Source: Pseudomonadota bacterium
Lineage (GTDB): Bacteria; Myxococcota_A; Polyangia; Polyangiales; Polyangiaceae
Direction: 5' to 3'
Length of the DNA stretch: 40,002 nt
Assembly: GCA_023423895.1 (NCBI GenBank)
Contig: JAFAER010000147.1
Coordinates: forward strand, 1-40,002
The notes beneath the pieces were generated by a model, which saw only the letters and a program-made list of their open reading frames with translations, had not been told where the DNA came from and did not search any database. Positions 8,671 to 19,700 of the stretch are shown piece after piece. Positions within the stretch are counted from its first letter, which is position 1; every line of letters begins with the position of its first letter. The position numbers were made by a program, and so were the translations under genes.

Positions 8671-10440
8671 ATGCTGCGCGCGCTCATGAGACGGGTGCTC
8701 GCTCTTGCGGTGGTCCTCCTGACGAGCACATGGGCGAGCCCGGGCCGCGCCGATGGCGGCGCCGGCGCCGACGACTCGACGCCAGCGAACGGAACCAACG
8801 GCGTCACGGATGAGTTCCCTCGCCTCGTGCTCGACACGGGTCGGATCGACGTCCCCACGGCCGAGCCCGACGCGTACCGCTTCTTCGTCCGCGGCGAGCA
8901 CCAGATCCGCTACCAGGTGCAGCGAAGCTTCCCGCTCGTCGCGACGGCGAGCGCGATGGACCGCCAGCCGGGGCTCGTCGAGCAGTCGCTCGGACAGAAC
9001 CAGTTCCTCCATCACTGGCTCCGGATCACGCCGCGCCTCCAGATGCGCGACACCGTCGAGCTCGTCGGACAGATCGATCTCGTTGGTCTCGTCGCCGGAG
9101 AGAAGGCGCGCGACACGAGCGCCGACCTGACGCCTCGCGACGCGTACAACGGGTTCAGCAACGTCCAGCCGCGATGGCTCTACGCGCAGTGGCGCCTGCC
9201 GTTCGGCCTCGTCCGGATTGGACAGCAGCCGAACCACTGGGGCATGGGCATCCTCGCGAACGACGGCGACCACCCCACCCTCTTCGGCGACTACCGCTAC
9301 GGATCGATCAGCGAGCGAATCCTCTTCGCCACGAAGCCGGGCGGCAAGGACAGCGACTTCTACCTCGCCGTCGCCGGCGACCTCGTCTACCGCGATCAGA
9401 CCGCACGCCTCTCGCGCGGCCAGCAAGCGTTCCAGGGCGTGCTCGCCGCGTTCTACGAGCACGGCCAGGACAAGCTCGGTGTGTTCTCGACGTTCCGTCG
9501 TCAGGAGAACGACAAGACGAGCGGCTCCCCCGTCTTCGGGTACACCGACGACCTCGACGCGATCGCGATCGATCTCCATGGACGCATCGTGAGACCACTG
9601 CCGGGTGCGGACGACACGTTCGTCTTCGGCGAGGCCGAGGCCGCGTACATCCTCGGGTCGACGAACTTCATCCGCACCGCGGATCAGGCGCTCGCGGGCG
9701 GCCGCACGGCCGTGCGCTCCTACGGCGGCGCGGCGATCGTCGGCGTCGTGCACCGCGCCTACGGCACGCACCCGTGGCGCAAGTCGGGTCGCGACGAGAC
9801 CGCGAGCCAGACGAGCATCGACTACCTCGGCGTGCCGAACCCGCGCGGCGTCCCGTACGGTGAGGTCGTCGCACAGGTCGAGGTCGGCTACGCATCGGGC
9901 GACGCCGATCCCTACGACGGCACCCAGAAGCGCTTCGTGTTCGACCCGAATCACCGCGTCGGTCTCCTGCTCTTCGACGAGGTTCTTCGATTCCAGACGG
10001 CGCGCTCGGCGACCGCCGCGACCGACCCGCTCCTGTCGAACGCCTCACGCCCGACGCCAGGCGTCGATCTGTTGCCCTCGAACGGCGGCGTCTTCGGCGC
10101 GCAGTACATCAACCCGACCGCCATCTATCGTCCGCGGCACTGGCTCGACATCAAGGCCGGCACCGTCATCGCGCAGGCGACGAGCGACGTCGTCGACCCG
10201 TATCGCGTCGCGACCGGCGGCTCCTACGTCAACTACCGCGGCGGCAACCCACGGAAGAAGGACCTCGGCATCGAGCTCGATGCCGGCTTCGAGGCACGCC
10301 ATCGCCTCGCGCAGGGCCTCATGGGCCAGGTCGGCGCGCAGGGCGGCGTGCTCTTCCCGGGCGGCGCCCTCGAGGACGCGTCGGGCGTTCGTCTGAACAC
10401 GCAGTGGATCGTCGTCGGAAGGCTCGGCCTTCAGTTCTGA
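8671..10440 (+). CDS. Secreted outer-membrane beta-barrel candidate, function unknown
   Basis: 589 residues with a Sec-type signal peptide (basic MLRALMRR, hydrophobic VLALAVVLLTSTWA, likely cleavage near GRA-DGG). The mature protein is rich in alternating polar/aromatic strands (HHWLRITPRLQMRDTVEL; RWLYAQWRLPFGLVRIGQQP; FGEAEAAYILGS; GEVVAQVEVGYASGD), has no internal membrane helix, and ends in LGRLGLQF. A terminal Phe is the usual recognition signal for the BAM machinery, so an outer-membrane porin-like barrel is likely. I do not recognise a named family. It precedes a lipoprotein gene by about 45 bp and the large hydrolase lipoprotein gene beyond it, all on the same strand, suggesting co-expression. 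An in-frame ATG five codons downstream is an alternative start. Confidence 0.8.
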   Translation: MLRALMRRVLALAVVLLTSTWASPGRADGGAGADDSTPANGTNGVTDEFPRLVLDTGRIDVPTAEPDAYRFFVRGEHQIRYQVQRSFPLVATASAMDRQPGLVEQSLGQNQFLHHWLRITPRLQMRDTVELVGQIDLVGLVAGEKARDTSADLTPRDAYNGFSNVQPRWLYAQWRLPFGLVRIGQQPNHWGMGILANDGDHPTLFGDYRYGSISERILFATKPGGKDSDFYLAVAGDLVYRDQTARLSRGQQAFQGVLAAFYEHGQDKLGVFSTFRRQENDKTSGSPVFGYTDDLDAIAIDLHGRIVRPLPGADDTFVFGEAEAAYILGSTNFIRTADQALAGGRTAVRSYGGAAIVGVVHRAYGTHPWRKSGRDETASQTSIDYLGVPNPRGVPYGEVVAQVEVGYASGDADPYDGTQKRFVFDPNHRVGLLLFDEVLRFQTARSATAATDPLLSNASRPTPGVDLLPSNGGVFGAQYINPTAIYRPRHWLDIKAGTVIAQATSDVVDPYRVATGGSYVNYRGGNPRKKDLGIELDAGFEARHRLAQGLMGQVGAQGGVLFPGGALEDASGVRLNTQWIVVGRLGLQF

Positions 10441-10486
10441 ACAGGCTTCCTGCGCGCGTGGACCAGCGCTTGCTTCACGCCGCCGG

Positions 10487-11353
10487 ATGCTTCGACTCGC
10501 TTCGTACGGCGCCCTCGTCACCGCGCTCGCTCTCGGATGCGCGGCGCAGACCACCTCACCGAGCCAGGATGACTCGATCGCGACGAGCGCCTTGTCGACC
10601 GCTCCGCCGGTGTGGAAACCGAGCAGTCATCGCATCGAGCTGACGAGCTTCGGCTTCTGGCAGGGCTCGTCGGGTTACGCGAAGGACCGCGCCGACCTCT
10701 CGCCCCGGCAGCTCGCCACGCTCGAGGAGCTCCGCACGACGGCGCCTCCGACGATGGAGATCCACGACGGCAACAGCTACCGCGTCCGCGTCTTCGACGA
10801 GGACGGGAGCGTCGCCGAGTACCGAGCCGCCATCGACAACGTACGCGACTCCGACGAAGGCAGCAGTGCAGCACGGCTGCCGACGCTCGACATGGATACG
10901 CTCCAGCCGTTCCTCTCGACGTTTGCTTGTGTCACGGCGAGATCGGCCGAGGGGACCACCCGCAAGACGGACGACACGCTCGATCCGCGCAAGGCCGACC
11001 TCGAATCCGCCGTGAAGCTGCCGGCCGATCCCGGCTGCATCAACGGCCTCTTTCTCCCGGCCACATGCAGCGACACGCTGTTCACGCTCGACGTGCGCGA
11101 GCCGGAGACGTTCGAGATCGTCGGCGGTCGCTGCCTCGAACGGCTGAACCTGCGTCTGTACACGGACGACGGCACCTCGCTCCTCGCACAAAGCAGCCCG
11201 GGGACGAACGAGCGCTGCTTCACGTTGCAGCATACGTTCGACGTCGGCACCTACGTCCTCGTCCTCTCGAAGACGAACGCCCGCGGCTGCAGTGCGGAGG
11301 GAACGGCCGGCGATACGACGCTTCGTCTCCGCCGCGTCCAGCCGGGCGAGTGA
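10487..11353 (+). CDS. Small Cys-rich lipoprotein, function unknown
   Basis: 288 residues. The N-terminus is a lipoprotein signal with the acylated Cys at position 18 (ALALGC-AAQ). The mature part starts with a Ser/Thr-rich tether and contains several cysteines that could pair in the periplasm or on the surface (FACVT, GCING, TCSDT, RCLER, RCFTL, GCSAE). The second half reads as a beta-rich domain: LFTLDVREPETFEIVGGRC, then LRLYTDDGTSLL and FDVGTYVLVLSK. That pattern resembles the bacterial pre-peptidase C-terminal type of beta-sandwich found in secreted proteins of this group; the assignment is tentative. It lies between the barrel gene (46-bp gap) and the first large lipoprotein gene (54-bp gap). 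Confidence 0.8.
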   Translation: MLRLASYGALVTALALGCAAQTTSPSQDDSIATSALSTAPPVWKPSSHRIELTSFGFWQGSSGYAKDRADLSPRQLATLEELRTTAPPTMEIHDGNSYRVRVFDEDGSVAEYRAAIDNVRDSDEGSSAARLPTLDMDTLQPFLSTFACVTARSAEGTTRKTDDTLDPRKADLESAVKLPADPGCINGLFLPATCSDTLFTLDVREPETFEIVGGRCLERLNLRLYTDDGTSLLAQSSPGTNERCFTLQHTFDVGTYVLVLSKTNARGCSAEGTAGDTTLRLRRVQPGE

Positions 11354-11407
11354 GAGCGGCGCGCGAGACGGCGCGCGGGATGAAGCGATATACCTACGGA
11401 CGTCCGC

Positions 11408-14400
11408 ATGCGGCCTTCGCCCTCCTCACTGTTCCTCGGGATCGGCGTGATCCTCGGCGTGGGTCTGGCGCCTGCCGGATGCGACGTGGACACGATCCCC
11501 GACGGCCTCCGGCCGACGCCGCCCGGCGACGGCCCCCGCGTGAAGTTCGATCCCACGCACCGCCCGCTGCCCGAGATCCCGCTCCCGAACGACGTCGCCA
11601 CGTTCGCAGACCCGACGAGCCGGACGGGCGTTCGCGTGAACGTCAGCCTCGTCGCCCCGACAGAAATGGAGCGGCGCGCGCGCGAGGGCTTCGCGTCGAT
11701 GGAGGGATGGGGAACGTCCTCGCCGATCACGGTCGCTTTCGATCGATCGCCGGGGTCGGACGCGCTCGAGCCCGCGATCGACCTCGACGCCGTCGCGAGC
11801 CGCATGGTCGGCGACGAGCACGATCCGTCGAACGATCCGTTCTACGTCGTCGACCTCACGACGGGCATTCCGGTGCCCGTCGACGTCGAGAGCGGCTACT
11901 ACCCCGTCGTCGTCCGCGATCCGTTCCGCTACGGCCCGAACGATCCGAAGGAGAGCGAGCCGAACCTCGTCTTCGAGACCGTCGAGGAGGGCGCAGGCCT
12001 GCCGCAAGCGGCGTATCGGCCGGAGCTCGACCGCGACTTCGACGGCGTGCTCGATCACCCGAACACGCGCCGCGGGCGCACCCGCTCGCCGTCGGACATC
12101 AGCGGCGTCGACGACGTCATCACCTGGTACGAGCGCGAGACCGACACGCTCGTCCTCCGCCCGATCGTCCCGCTGGACGAGAAGACCGAATACGCGGTCG
12201 TCCTCACCGATCGATTGCGCGGCCCGGACGGCCAACCGGTGCGGTCGCCCTTCGACGCCGTCCATCATCCGACGCAGCGCTCGGGGATCCGCCGTCTGCA
12301 AGACTGGCTCACCGACAAGCGGCTCGCGAGTTACTACGGTGACATCGCAGGCACCGGCCTCGACCACGTCGCCTTCGCGTGGACGTTCACCACGCAGCCC
12401 ACGCACGAGGACATGCGCCTCCTCCGCGCCGGCCTCTACGGCAAGGGGCCGTTCGCGCGGTGGAAGAACGAATACCCCACCGAGCTCACCGTCGCGCGCG
12501 TGGCCGGCAGCGGCCCCGCGAACGAGCCGCAGCCGCCGGGCTGGGAGACGTCGAGCCCGGCCTGCGCGCAGCGTGCGAAGACGCCGTTCGTGCTGAAGCT
12601 CGGCGACGACGACCTGCGGGCTTCGTTCAAGCAGATCTTCGAGCAGGTCTTCGGTCTCGACAAGGGCGGCATGAAGGCCGTCGAGGCCTCGCTCCAGTAC
12701 ATCGACCACGTCGTCATCGGCAGCTTCCGGTCGCCGTATCTGCTCGGCGATCCGCGCTCGCGCGATCCCGACGGCCGCTTCCAGGTGAGCTTCCGCACTG
12801 GCGAAGGCGAGGTCCGCTCCGACGACGTGTCGTGGCTCATGATCGTCCCGAAGGCCAACGGTGAGCTCCGGCAACCGTTCCCCGTCGCGTTCTTCGGCCA
12901 CGGCGTGACCGGTCACGCGGACGAGGCGCTTCTCTACGGAGGCGACTTCGCCCGCCAAGGGATCGCGCTCGTCGCCTACGACAATCCAGGCCACGGCCTC
13001 GTGCTCGGCGAGGGCGACCAGCGCCTGGCGAAGGCGCTCCTCGGCCCGAGCTGCGTCGCGCCGTTCGTCGACGGCGTCGTCGGCGGCCGCGCGCACGACG
13101 TCAACGGCGACGGGATCGGCGACAGCGGCTGGTTCTGGTGGACGTCGCACATCTTTCACACGCGCGACAACATCCGGCAGGGCGTCCTCGACGGCATGAA
13201 CCTGCTCCGCATCCTGCGCACGTTCGACGGGCGCATGGGCTCGCAGGATCTCACCGGCGACGCCAAGCCGGAGATCGCGGGTGACTTCGACGGCGACGGC
13301 GTCCCCGACGTCGGCGGGCCGAACGTGCCGTACTTCGCGGCTGGCGAGTCGCTCGGCGGGATCATGAGCGACATCCAGGGCGGGATCGAGCCGTACATGA
13401 TCGCGTCGGCGCCGATGTCCGGCGGCGGTGGCCTCGCCAGCGACGTCGCGTTCCGCTCCTACGGCGTCGTCGAGTCCGTCACGGCGCAGCTCATGGGCCC
13501 CGTCATCTTCGCCGTACCCGCGAGCGAGCGCGCGCCTCGCGAAGACGGGCAGGAGCGCATCGAGCGCATCGGCTCGCGCTGCGCGCCCAGCCAGCGCACC
13601 GTTCGCATCGAGGTCAACGAGGGCATTCGCAACCAGGAGCTCGAGATCGCATGCGTCGATCCCGCCGAGCTCTCGACCGGCATGACCGTCGTCGTCACGA
13701 ACATCGCCTCGCAGGAGGTCCGCTGCGCGCGGACCGATCAAGACGGCCGATTCCGCATCGCGATCCCGACGACCACCGGCGACAAGCTCGACGTCCAGAT
13801 CTACGGCGCCCCCGATGCCGTGGAGTCGTACGACGGGTGCAAGGTGAAGGAGGGAGCGCCGCTCGGCCGACGCATCCGCGACTTCGAGCAGCCGGCGCTC
13901 GCCCACTTTCCCGTCGCCGATTCCGACCGGGACAGGTGCGACGTGCCCGAGGGCTGCCAGCAGTTCCGCGATCGCTTCTTCGGTGTCGGCAGCCCTCTCG
14001 TCGCGCCGAACGACGGCCTCGGGATCCAGCGACAGACTCCGGCGATGCGCCGCTTTCGCGACCTCGCCCAGGCCGCGCTCGATCCGGCCGATCCGCTCTC
14101 GTTCGCGCCGTATTACATGCTGAAGCCGCTCTTCGACGAGAACGGCCAGCGTGCCCTTCCGCACGCGCTCCTGACCATCAACACCGTCGGCGACAACTTC
14201 GTACAGGTCTCGTCGCATCTCGCCTTCGCACGCGCCGCTGGCGCCCTACCCTTCTTGCCGCCGACCGCCGTGGAGCGTCTCACGGCGTGGGCCGACTACG
14301 CGACTCCGCGCGATCTCTACGAGCGGCTCGGCCGACGCACGCCGATGAAGTTCCTCGTCGACAGCGGCGTCGTCGAGGGCGTCGCCCGCCTCGGTCGCAC

Positions 14401-14896
14401 GAGCGCAGGCCCAGCGTGCAAGGCGAACTACAGCACCGCTGACGCTGCGCTCTGCACGAGCCCGCCGGCGATGGATCCGAGTGCGTGCTCGACGGCGCTC
14501 TACGACCCGGACTGGGTGAGCGAGGGTCGGCTACCGTTCGACCAGCCACATCCGGACGCACCGCTCCGGCTCGCTCGCGTCGCGAACGTCCGCGTCTTCG
14601 ACTCGACGTCGCTCGCCGCGGCCTGGGAGCCCCGGCTTCGCGGCGTGCCGTTCGGCCCCGACGAAGCGGGCTGGGCAGCAACGGAACGCGTCATCGGTGT
14701 CTGGAACCACTACCTCACGCCGCAGGGCCAGCACACCTGGAGCACGGGCGACGCCTGCCGCGCGTGGGATCCCGCCACGTACGGCAACGCCCTCGTCGCG
14801 CGCTTCTTCGCGTCCGGTGGACGGGACATCTACTACCTGAGCCACCCGAAGACGCACGGCTGCCTCGTCGACGGCACGTGCGAGCTCTTCCGCTGA
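11408..14896 (+). CDS. Large VolA-like lipoprotein with alpha/beta-hydrolase domain (copy 1)
   Basis: 1162 residues. Lipoprotein signal with lipobox APAG-C25. Residues about 45-110 (FDPTHRPLPEIPLPNDVATF, then GWGTSSPITVAFDRSP) match the style of the bacterial virulence-factor lipase N-terminal domain seen in the Vibrio surface lysophospholipase VolA, followed by an Ig-like segment (LDEKTEYAVVLTDRLRGPDG). The hydrolase part has an oxyanion-type FFGHGVTGHADE strand-turn and a nucleophile elbow G-E-S648-L-G. Two calcium-type repeats occur between them: DVNGDGIGD near residue 564 and DFDGDGVPD near 626. After the elbow, residues about 740-800 form a carboxypeptidase-regulatory-like beta domain (CARTDQDGRFRIAIP). 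The likely role is hydrolysis of a lipid or ester at the cell surface; substrate unknown. Same-strand neighbours are a lipoprotein gene before it and an oxidoreductase after. Confidence 0.8.
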   Translation: MRPSPSSLFLGIGVILGVGLAPAGCDVDTIPDGLRPTPPGDGPRVKFDPTHRPLPEIPLPNDVATFADPTSRTGVRVNVSLVAPTEMERRAREGFASMEGWGTSSPITVAFDRSPGSDALEPAIDLDAVASRMVGDEHDPSNDPFYVVDLTTGIPVPVDVESGYYPVVVRDPFRYGPNDPKESEPNLVFETVEEGAGLPQAAYRPELDRDFDGVLDHPNTRRGRTRSPSDISGVDDVITWYERETDTLVLRPIVPLDEKTEYAVVLTDRLRGPDGQPVRSPFDAVHHPTQRSGIRRLQDWLTDKRLASYYGDIAGTGLDHVAFAWTFTTQPTHEDMRLLRAGLYGKGPFARWKNEYPTELTVARVAGSGPANEPQPPGWETSSPACAQRAKTPFVLKLGDDDLRASFKQIFEQVFGLDKGGMKAVEASLQYIDHVVIGSFRSPYLLGDPRSRDPDGRFQVSFRTGEGEVRSDDVSWLMIVPKANGELRQPFPVAFFGHGVTGHADEALLYGGDFARQGIALVAYDNPGHGLVLGEGDQRLAKALLGPSCVAPFVDGVVGGRAHDVNGDGIGDSGWFWWTSHIFHTRDNIRQGVLDGMNLLRILRTFDGRMGSQDLTGDAKPEIAGDFDGDGVPDVGGPNVPYFAAGESLGGIMSDIQGGIEPYMIASAPMSGGGGLASDVAFRSYGVVESVTAQLMGPVIFAVPASERAPREDGQERIERIGSRCAPSQRTVRIEVNEGIRNQELEIACVDPAELSTGMTVVVTNIASQEVRCARTDQDGRFRIAIPTTTGDKLDVQIYGAPDAVESYDGCKVKEGAPLGRRIRDFEQPALAHFPVADSDRDRCDVPEGCQQFRDRFFGVGSPLVAPNDGLGIQRQTPAMRRFRDLAQAALDPADPLSFAPYYMLKPLFDENGQRALPHALLTINTVGDNFVQVSSHLAFARAAGALPFLPPTAVERLTAWADYATPRDLYERLGRRTPMKFLVDSGVVEGVARLGRTSAGPACKANYSTADAALCTSPPAMDPSACSTALYDPDWVSEGRLPFDQPHPDAPLRLARVANVRVFDSTSLAAAWEPRLRGVPFGPDEAGWAATERVIGVWNHYLTPQGQHTWSTGDACRAWDPATYGNALVARFFASGGRDIYYLSHPKTHGCLVDGTCELFR

Positions 14897-14965
14897 CGGC
14901 GTGCGCGCGCCGCTGACGTCGCAGCGTGATGCCGCTGCGGCCTGGAGCTTGCGTGCGCTCCGGGC

Positions 14966-16069
14966 ATGAACGACAAGAAGGTCCGCTTCGGGGTCATCGG
15001 GCTCGGCAACATCTCGCAGGTCGCCGTCTTGCCGGCGTTCGCGCACGCGAGCGAACGCTGCGAGCTCGTCGCGCTCGTCTCGCACGACCAGAAGAAGCTC
15101 ACCGAGCTCCGCAAGGAGTACGAGGTCGAGCACGTCGGATCGTACGACGACCTCGAGCGTGTCTTCCGCGAGGCCAAGGTCGACGCCGCGTACATCGCGC
15201 TGCCGAACACGTACCATCGCGAATACACCGAGCGCTGCGCCCGGGCGGGCGTTCACGTCCTCTGCGAGAAGCCGATGGCGATGAGCTCGGAAGACTGCGA
15301 GGCCATGATCGACGTCTGCCGCGAGCACGACGTGAAGCTCATGATCGCCTACCGCCTGCACTTCGAGTCGGCGAACCTGCGGGCCATCGAGATCGCGCGC
15401 TCCGGCCGCATCGGCGAGCTCCGATACTTCACCTCCGCCTTCGCCCAGCAGGTCCGCGAGGGTGACATCCGCACGCGCGCGCAGGTCGGCGGCGGCGCGC
15501 TCTTCGACATGGGCGTCTACTGCGTGAACGCGGCGAGGTACCTGCTCGGGGACGAGCCCGAGGAGGTCTTCGCGCTGCAGACCGCAGGGCACGACAAACG
15601 TTTCGAGGGCGTCGACGAGACGACGACCGCGGTCCTCCGCTTCCGCGGCGACCGCTTCGCGCAGTTCACGGCGAGCCAGGGCTCCGCGAGCGTCGACGAG
15701 TACAGGCTCGTCGGGACCGAGGGCGACCTCCGTGTCGAGCCGGCGTACACGTATTACGGCGAGCTCGCCCACCACCTCACGGTCGGTGGAGAGACGAAGA
15801 CGGAGAAGTTCCCGAAGTCCGATCAGTTCGCACCCGAGCTCCTGCACTTCGCGCGAAGCATCCTCGACGACGTCGAGCCGGAGCCGTCGGGCGAAGAAGG
15901 CCTCGCCGACGTGCGTGTGCTCGAGGCGCTCGCAGAGAGCGCGCGCACCGGAGCGCCGGTGAAGCTGCCGTCCTTCACGCGCACGCGCCGCCCGGGACCG
16001 GAGCTCGAGATGCGCAAGCCAGCCGTCGAGAACCCGAAGGTCGTGAACGCGCCGTCACCGACGAAGTAG
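14966..16069 (+). CDS. Gfo/Idh/MocA family NAD(P)-dependent oxidoreductase
   Basis: 367 residues. N-terminal Rossmann fold with the GVIGLGNISQ dinucleotide loop at residues 9-18. The catalytic lysine is in the family EKP motif (E101-K102-P103). The C-terminal alpha/beta substrate domain carries GGGALFDMGVYCVNAARYLLG, typical of the glucose-fructose-oxidoreductase-like branch. No signal peptide is visible, so the protein is probably cytoplasmic, unlike the Tat-exported Zymomonas enzyme. Substrates in this family are mostly sugars, inositols or their derivatives; none can be fixed here. The tail after residue 330 (PGPELEMRKPAVENPKVV) is outside the usual domain. It sits between two copies of the large VolA-like lipoprotein gene, all on the same strand, which may be functional or simply where a duplication left it. 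Confidence 0.93.
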   Translation: MNDKKVRFGVIGLGNISQVAVLPAFAHASERCELVALVSHDQKKLTELRKEYEVEHVGSYDDLERVFREAKVDAAYIALPNTYHREYTERCARAGVHVLCEKPMAMSSEDCEAMIDVCREHDVKLMIAYRLHFESANLRAIEIARSGRIGELRYFTSAFAQQVREGDIRTRAQVGGGALFDMGVYCVNAARYLLGDEPEEVFALQTAGHDKRFEGVDETTTAVLRFRGDRFAQFTASQGSASVDEYRLVGTEGDLRVEPAYTYYGELAHHLTVGGETKTEKFPKSDQFAPELLHFARSILDDVEPEPSGEEGLADVRVLEALAESARTGAPVKLPSFTRTRRPGPELEMRKPAVENPKVVNAPSPTK

Positions 16070-16746
16070 CGAGGTCGAGAGCGTGAAAGAGCGAGAGCTG
16101 CGGCGACGGGAGACGCTCAGCTTCGCGGGCTCCGAGAGGCCTCGGGATGGAGAGCGGACGTGCTCTGTACTTTCGATGTGGCAGGTGGAGCGATCGTCCG
16201 ACCACGTTCGCTTCGACGCAGTCGGCGGCGAGCGAAAGACTCGAGTGCGAGACGCTCGAGACGGTGCCCCGACTCGAGACGGTGACGCTCGGGACCTCGA
16301 CCCTCGAAGCGGCGGCCTCGCGATTGTCCGGAGTGAGGTGCTTACGTGCACTGCGCCGCGCTCCGTCCGAGTGACATCGTCGGCGGGAGACACTCGCGCG
16401 CCCTACGTCAGGCCTCCCTTCACGGATGTACGGACGCGAGAGCTGCTCGAGCGCCCTGCATGAAAGGCCCCCGCGATGCGGAGACGAGCCGTGGCTGCCC
16501 CTGCCTCTGGATCCTCCGTGTCTCCCGATCTCCCTGTGCACCCTCGGGACGCGCCAGGTCGAAACCTCCGACCCGACCGAGACAAGCCCCAATCCACCTC
16601 TCTCCCCGTCTCCCGCTCTCCCTGTTCCATCTTCTCGCCACGAACGATCCATCGATGGCCGGAAGAAGAGCCCCGGCCCCGCCGCCCAGACCTCCGCAGC
16701 GCATGGCGCATACGCGCTGGCCGAACCGCCGTGGTACAAGCCCGCC
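16070..16746. other. 677-bp gap with no supported gene; short direct repeats
   Basis: No frame here has a recognisable domain, and the open frame reaching back from the next gene lies upstream of that gene's own lipoprotein signal, so it is leader sequence. The element CTCGAGACGGTG occurs twice (16255-16266 and 16273-16284, 18-bp period) amid several CTCGAG-like palindromes. A promoter for the second large lipoprotein gene is expected here but I cannot place it. Confidence 0.6.
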
Positions 16747-19700
16747 ATGAGCGGGTGGATCGGGAAGGCCTTCGCGACGGCGCTCGTCTGCGCTGCGGCG
16801 CTCAACGCATGCGCCGTCGACACGGTGCCCGACGGCGCCCGGCGCACGCCTGCAGGTGATGGGCCGCTCGTCGTGTTCGATCCCACCCGCCGTCCGCTTC
16901 CGGAGATCCCGCAGCCGAACGACGTGGCGACGTTCCCCGACCCGACGAGCCGCACGGGCCGACGCATCAACGTGAGCCTCGTCGCGCCGACCAGCTTCGA
17001 GTCGATCGCACGGCAAGGCTTCGGCAGCATGGAAGGCTGGGGCACGTTCGCGCCGATCAGCGTGGCGTTCTCCAAGAACGCAGCGACGCCCGAGATCGAG
17101 GCCGCGCTCGACCTCGAAGACATCGCGGCTCGCACGCGCGACTACGATCCCGCCGACGATCCGTTCTACGTCATCGACCTCGAGACCGGCATCCCCGTCC
17201 CGCTGGATCTCGGCAAGGGCAACTTCCCGCTCGCGCTCGTCGACCGCGACAGGTACTGGGCGAACGACCCGCGCGCGAACGAGGACTCGCTCCTCTTCGA
17301 GACCGTGGAAGAAGGAGCCGGGATCCCGCAGAGCGCCTACCGCCCCGAGCTCGACACCGACTTCGACGGCGTCGTCGACCATCCGAACGTCCTTAGATCG
17401 ACGAACGGACGAAGCGCGCGCATCGAAGAGGTGATCGACTGGTACGAGCGCGAGACGGACACCTTGCTGCTCCGGCCCGTCGTGCCGCTCGAGGAGAAGC
17501 GCGAATACGCCGTCGTGCTCACCGATCGTCTGCGCGGGCCGGACGGTGCGCCGGTACGTTCGCCGTTCGAGTACATCCACCATGCGCAGCAGCGGCGGGG
17601 CGCGGACCGCGTGCGCGAGATCTTCGGCGACGCGAGCAAGCGCGCGTGGTTCGGCGACGTTGCCGGGACCGGGCTCGATCACGTGGCGTTCGTGTGGACG
17701 TTCACGACGCAGCCGGTCCACGAGGACATGCGCATCCTGCGCGACGGGCTCCACGGCAAGGGGCCGTTCGCGCGGCTCGCGAACGAGTTCGTGCCCGAGG
17801 CTCGTGCGTTCAAGGCGGTCGGGATCGCGCTCGACGAAGTCGACGAGCCGCCCGGCGCCGTCGACACGACACCCGCGTGCGCGCCGCGGAAGAAGACGCC
17901 GTACGTCGTGAAGCTCGCCGACACGAAAGACGCGATGCGCAGCCTGCTCGAGCGCGCGATCGGGCTCCAGGGCCAGGAGCTCGATCGACTGATGACGAGC
18001 CTCGACAGCGTCGACCACTTCGTCATCGGCAGCTTCGAGTCGCCGTACTTCCTCGGCGATCCGAAGAATGAGGACCCGGACGCGAAGTTCGAGCTCGACT
18101 ACCGCACTGGGGCCGGCCGCGTCGGACGCGACACCGTTCAGTTCTGGCTGAGCGTGCCCAAGGCGCAAGGCGAAGCGAAGGCTCCCTTCCCTGTCACGGT
18201 GTGGGCGCACGGAACGACGCTGCACGCCGACGAGATCATCGTGCGCGCCGGCTACTTCGCGAGGCAGGGGCTCGCGATGATGGGCATCAACATGCCGGGG
18301 CACGGGCTGTATCTGAGCCCCGGGCTCGAGGCGGCGGCGACCGTGCTCTTCCGGGGCGAGTGCCTCTCTCCTTGGGTGAGGGCGCTCGGGGCCGGGCGGC
18401 ACACCGACCTGAACGGAGACGGCGCGGCCGACTCCGGCGGGCTTCTCTGGTCGGCTCACCTCTTTCACTCGCGCGACAACATCCGGCAAGGCGTCATCGA
18501 CGAGATGCAGGCGACGCGCGTCCTCCGCTCGTGGGACGGCGTGCGGCGCTCGACGCAGGACTACGACGGCGACGGCGTCCCCGATCTCGCAGGCGACTTC
18601 GACGGCGACGGCGTGCCCGACGTCGGAGGGCCAAACGTCCCGATCACGACGTCGGGCAACTCCTTCGGCGGAGTGCTCGCGATGATCCACGGCGCGCTCG
18701 ATCCGAACGTCGTCGCGGCGGCGCCGATCTCCGGCGGAGGCGGCCTCATGGATGTGGCGACGCGCTCGGCGCTCGTTCCCGACTCCGTGCTCCAGCAGCT
18801 GTTGACGCCACTCGCGGTCGCGATCCCTGCAAGCGCGATCGCGCCGAACGACGGCCAGCCGCAGACGCGCTGCACCGGAGACCAGCGCTCGGTGCGCTTG
18901 ATCGTCAACGACCTCACGACGTCGCGCGAGGTCGAGATCGCATGCCTGACGCCCACAGAGCTCGATCGGGGCAAGACCGTCGTGATCACGAACGTGCGCA
19001 ACAAGGAGCGTCGCTGCGCGCGGACGGACGCCGACGGCCGCTTCCGGATCCCGATCCCCGCGAACGTGGACGACCGGCTCGACATCCAGGTCTACGACGC
19101 GCCCGATGCCGTTCGTTCGTACGAAGGATGTGACGTCCTCGAAGGCGCGCCCGTGGGCAGGCGCATCCAGACCTTCGAGCAGCCCGCGACGACGCCCGTG
19201 GCGGCCGCGGACGGTTCGAAGACGTGCGAGGCGGCTTACGCCGGAACGGATCGCGACCCGAGCGCCGGCTGCCAGCAGTTCCGCGACCGCTTCTATCCGG
19301 TCGGCTCACCGCTCGTGGCGCCGCAGGAAGGGCTCGGCCTGCGTCGGCAATCGCCGGAGGTGCGGAGGCTCCTGAACCTCACGCAGGCGGCCGTCGACCC
19401 GGGCGACCCGATCAACTTCGCTCCGTATTACGGCCTCCGCGCGGCGCCGGGACCAGACGGGAGCCCGCTGCCGCCGCGCGCGATCGTCGAGCTGAACACG
19501 GCGGGCGATCCGATGGTGCCGGTGAGCACCGGCTATGCGTTCGCGCGGGCAGCTGGCGCGGTGCCATTCCTTCCTCCGTCGTTCGCCGAGACACATCCGG
19601 AGTGGGCCGAATACGCGACCACGCGCGCGCTCTGGGATCAGCTCGGCGGCGCAACGCCGAACGAAGTGCTCATCTCCTCGCACGTGCTCGAAGGTGTTGC

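Noticed and set aside
11426..14218. A 930-codon minus-strand open frame
   Set aside because: Antisense to the first large lipoprotein gene, with low-complexity Arg/Asp/Val-rich translation and no family resemblance.
16426..16746. N-terminal extension of the second large lipoprotein
   Set aside because: It would bury the signal peptide about 107 residues inside the protein; the lipobox requires the ATG at 16747.
16420..18690. A 756-codon minus-strand open frame
   Set aside because: Antisense to the second large lipoprotein gene; translation resembles the antisense of its paralogue, as expected for a shadow.
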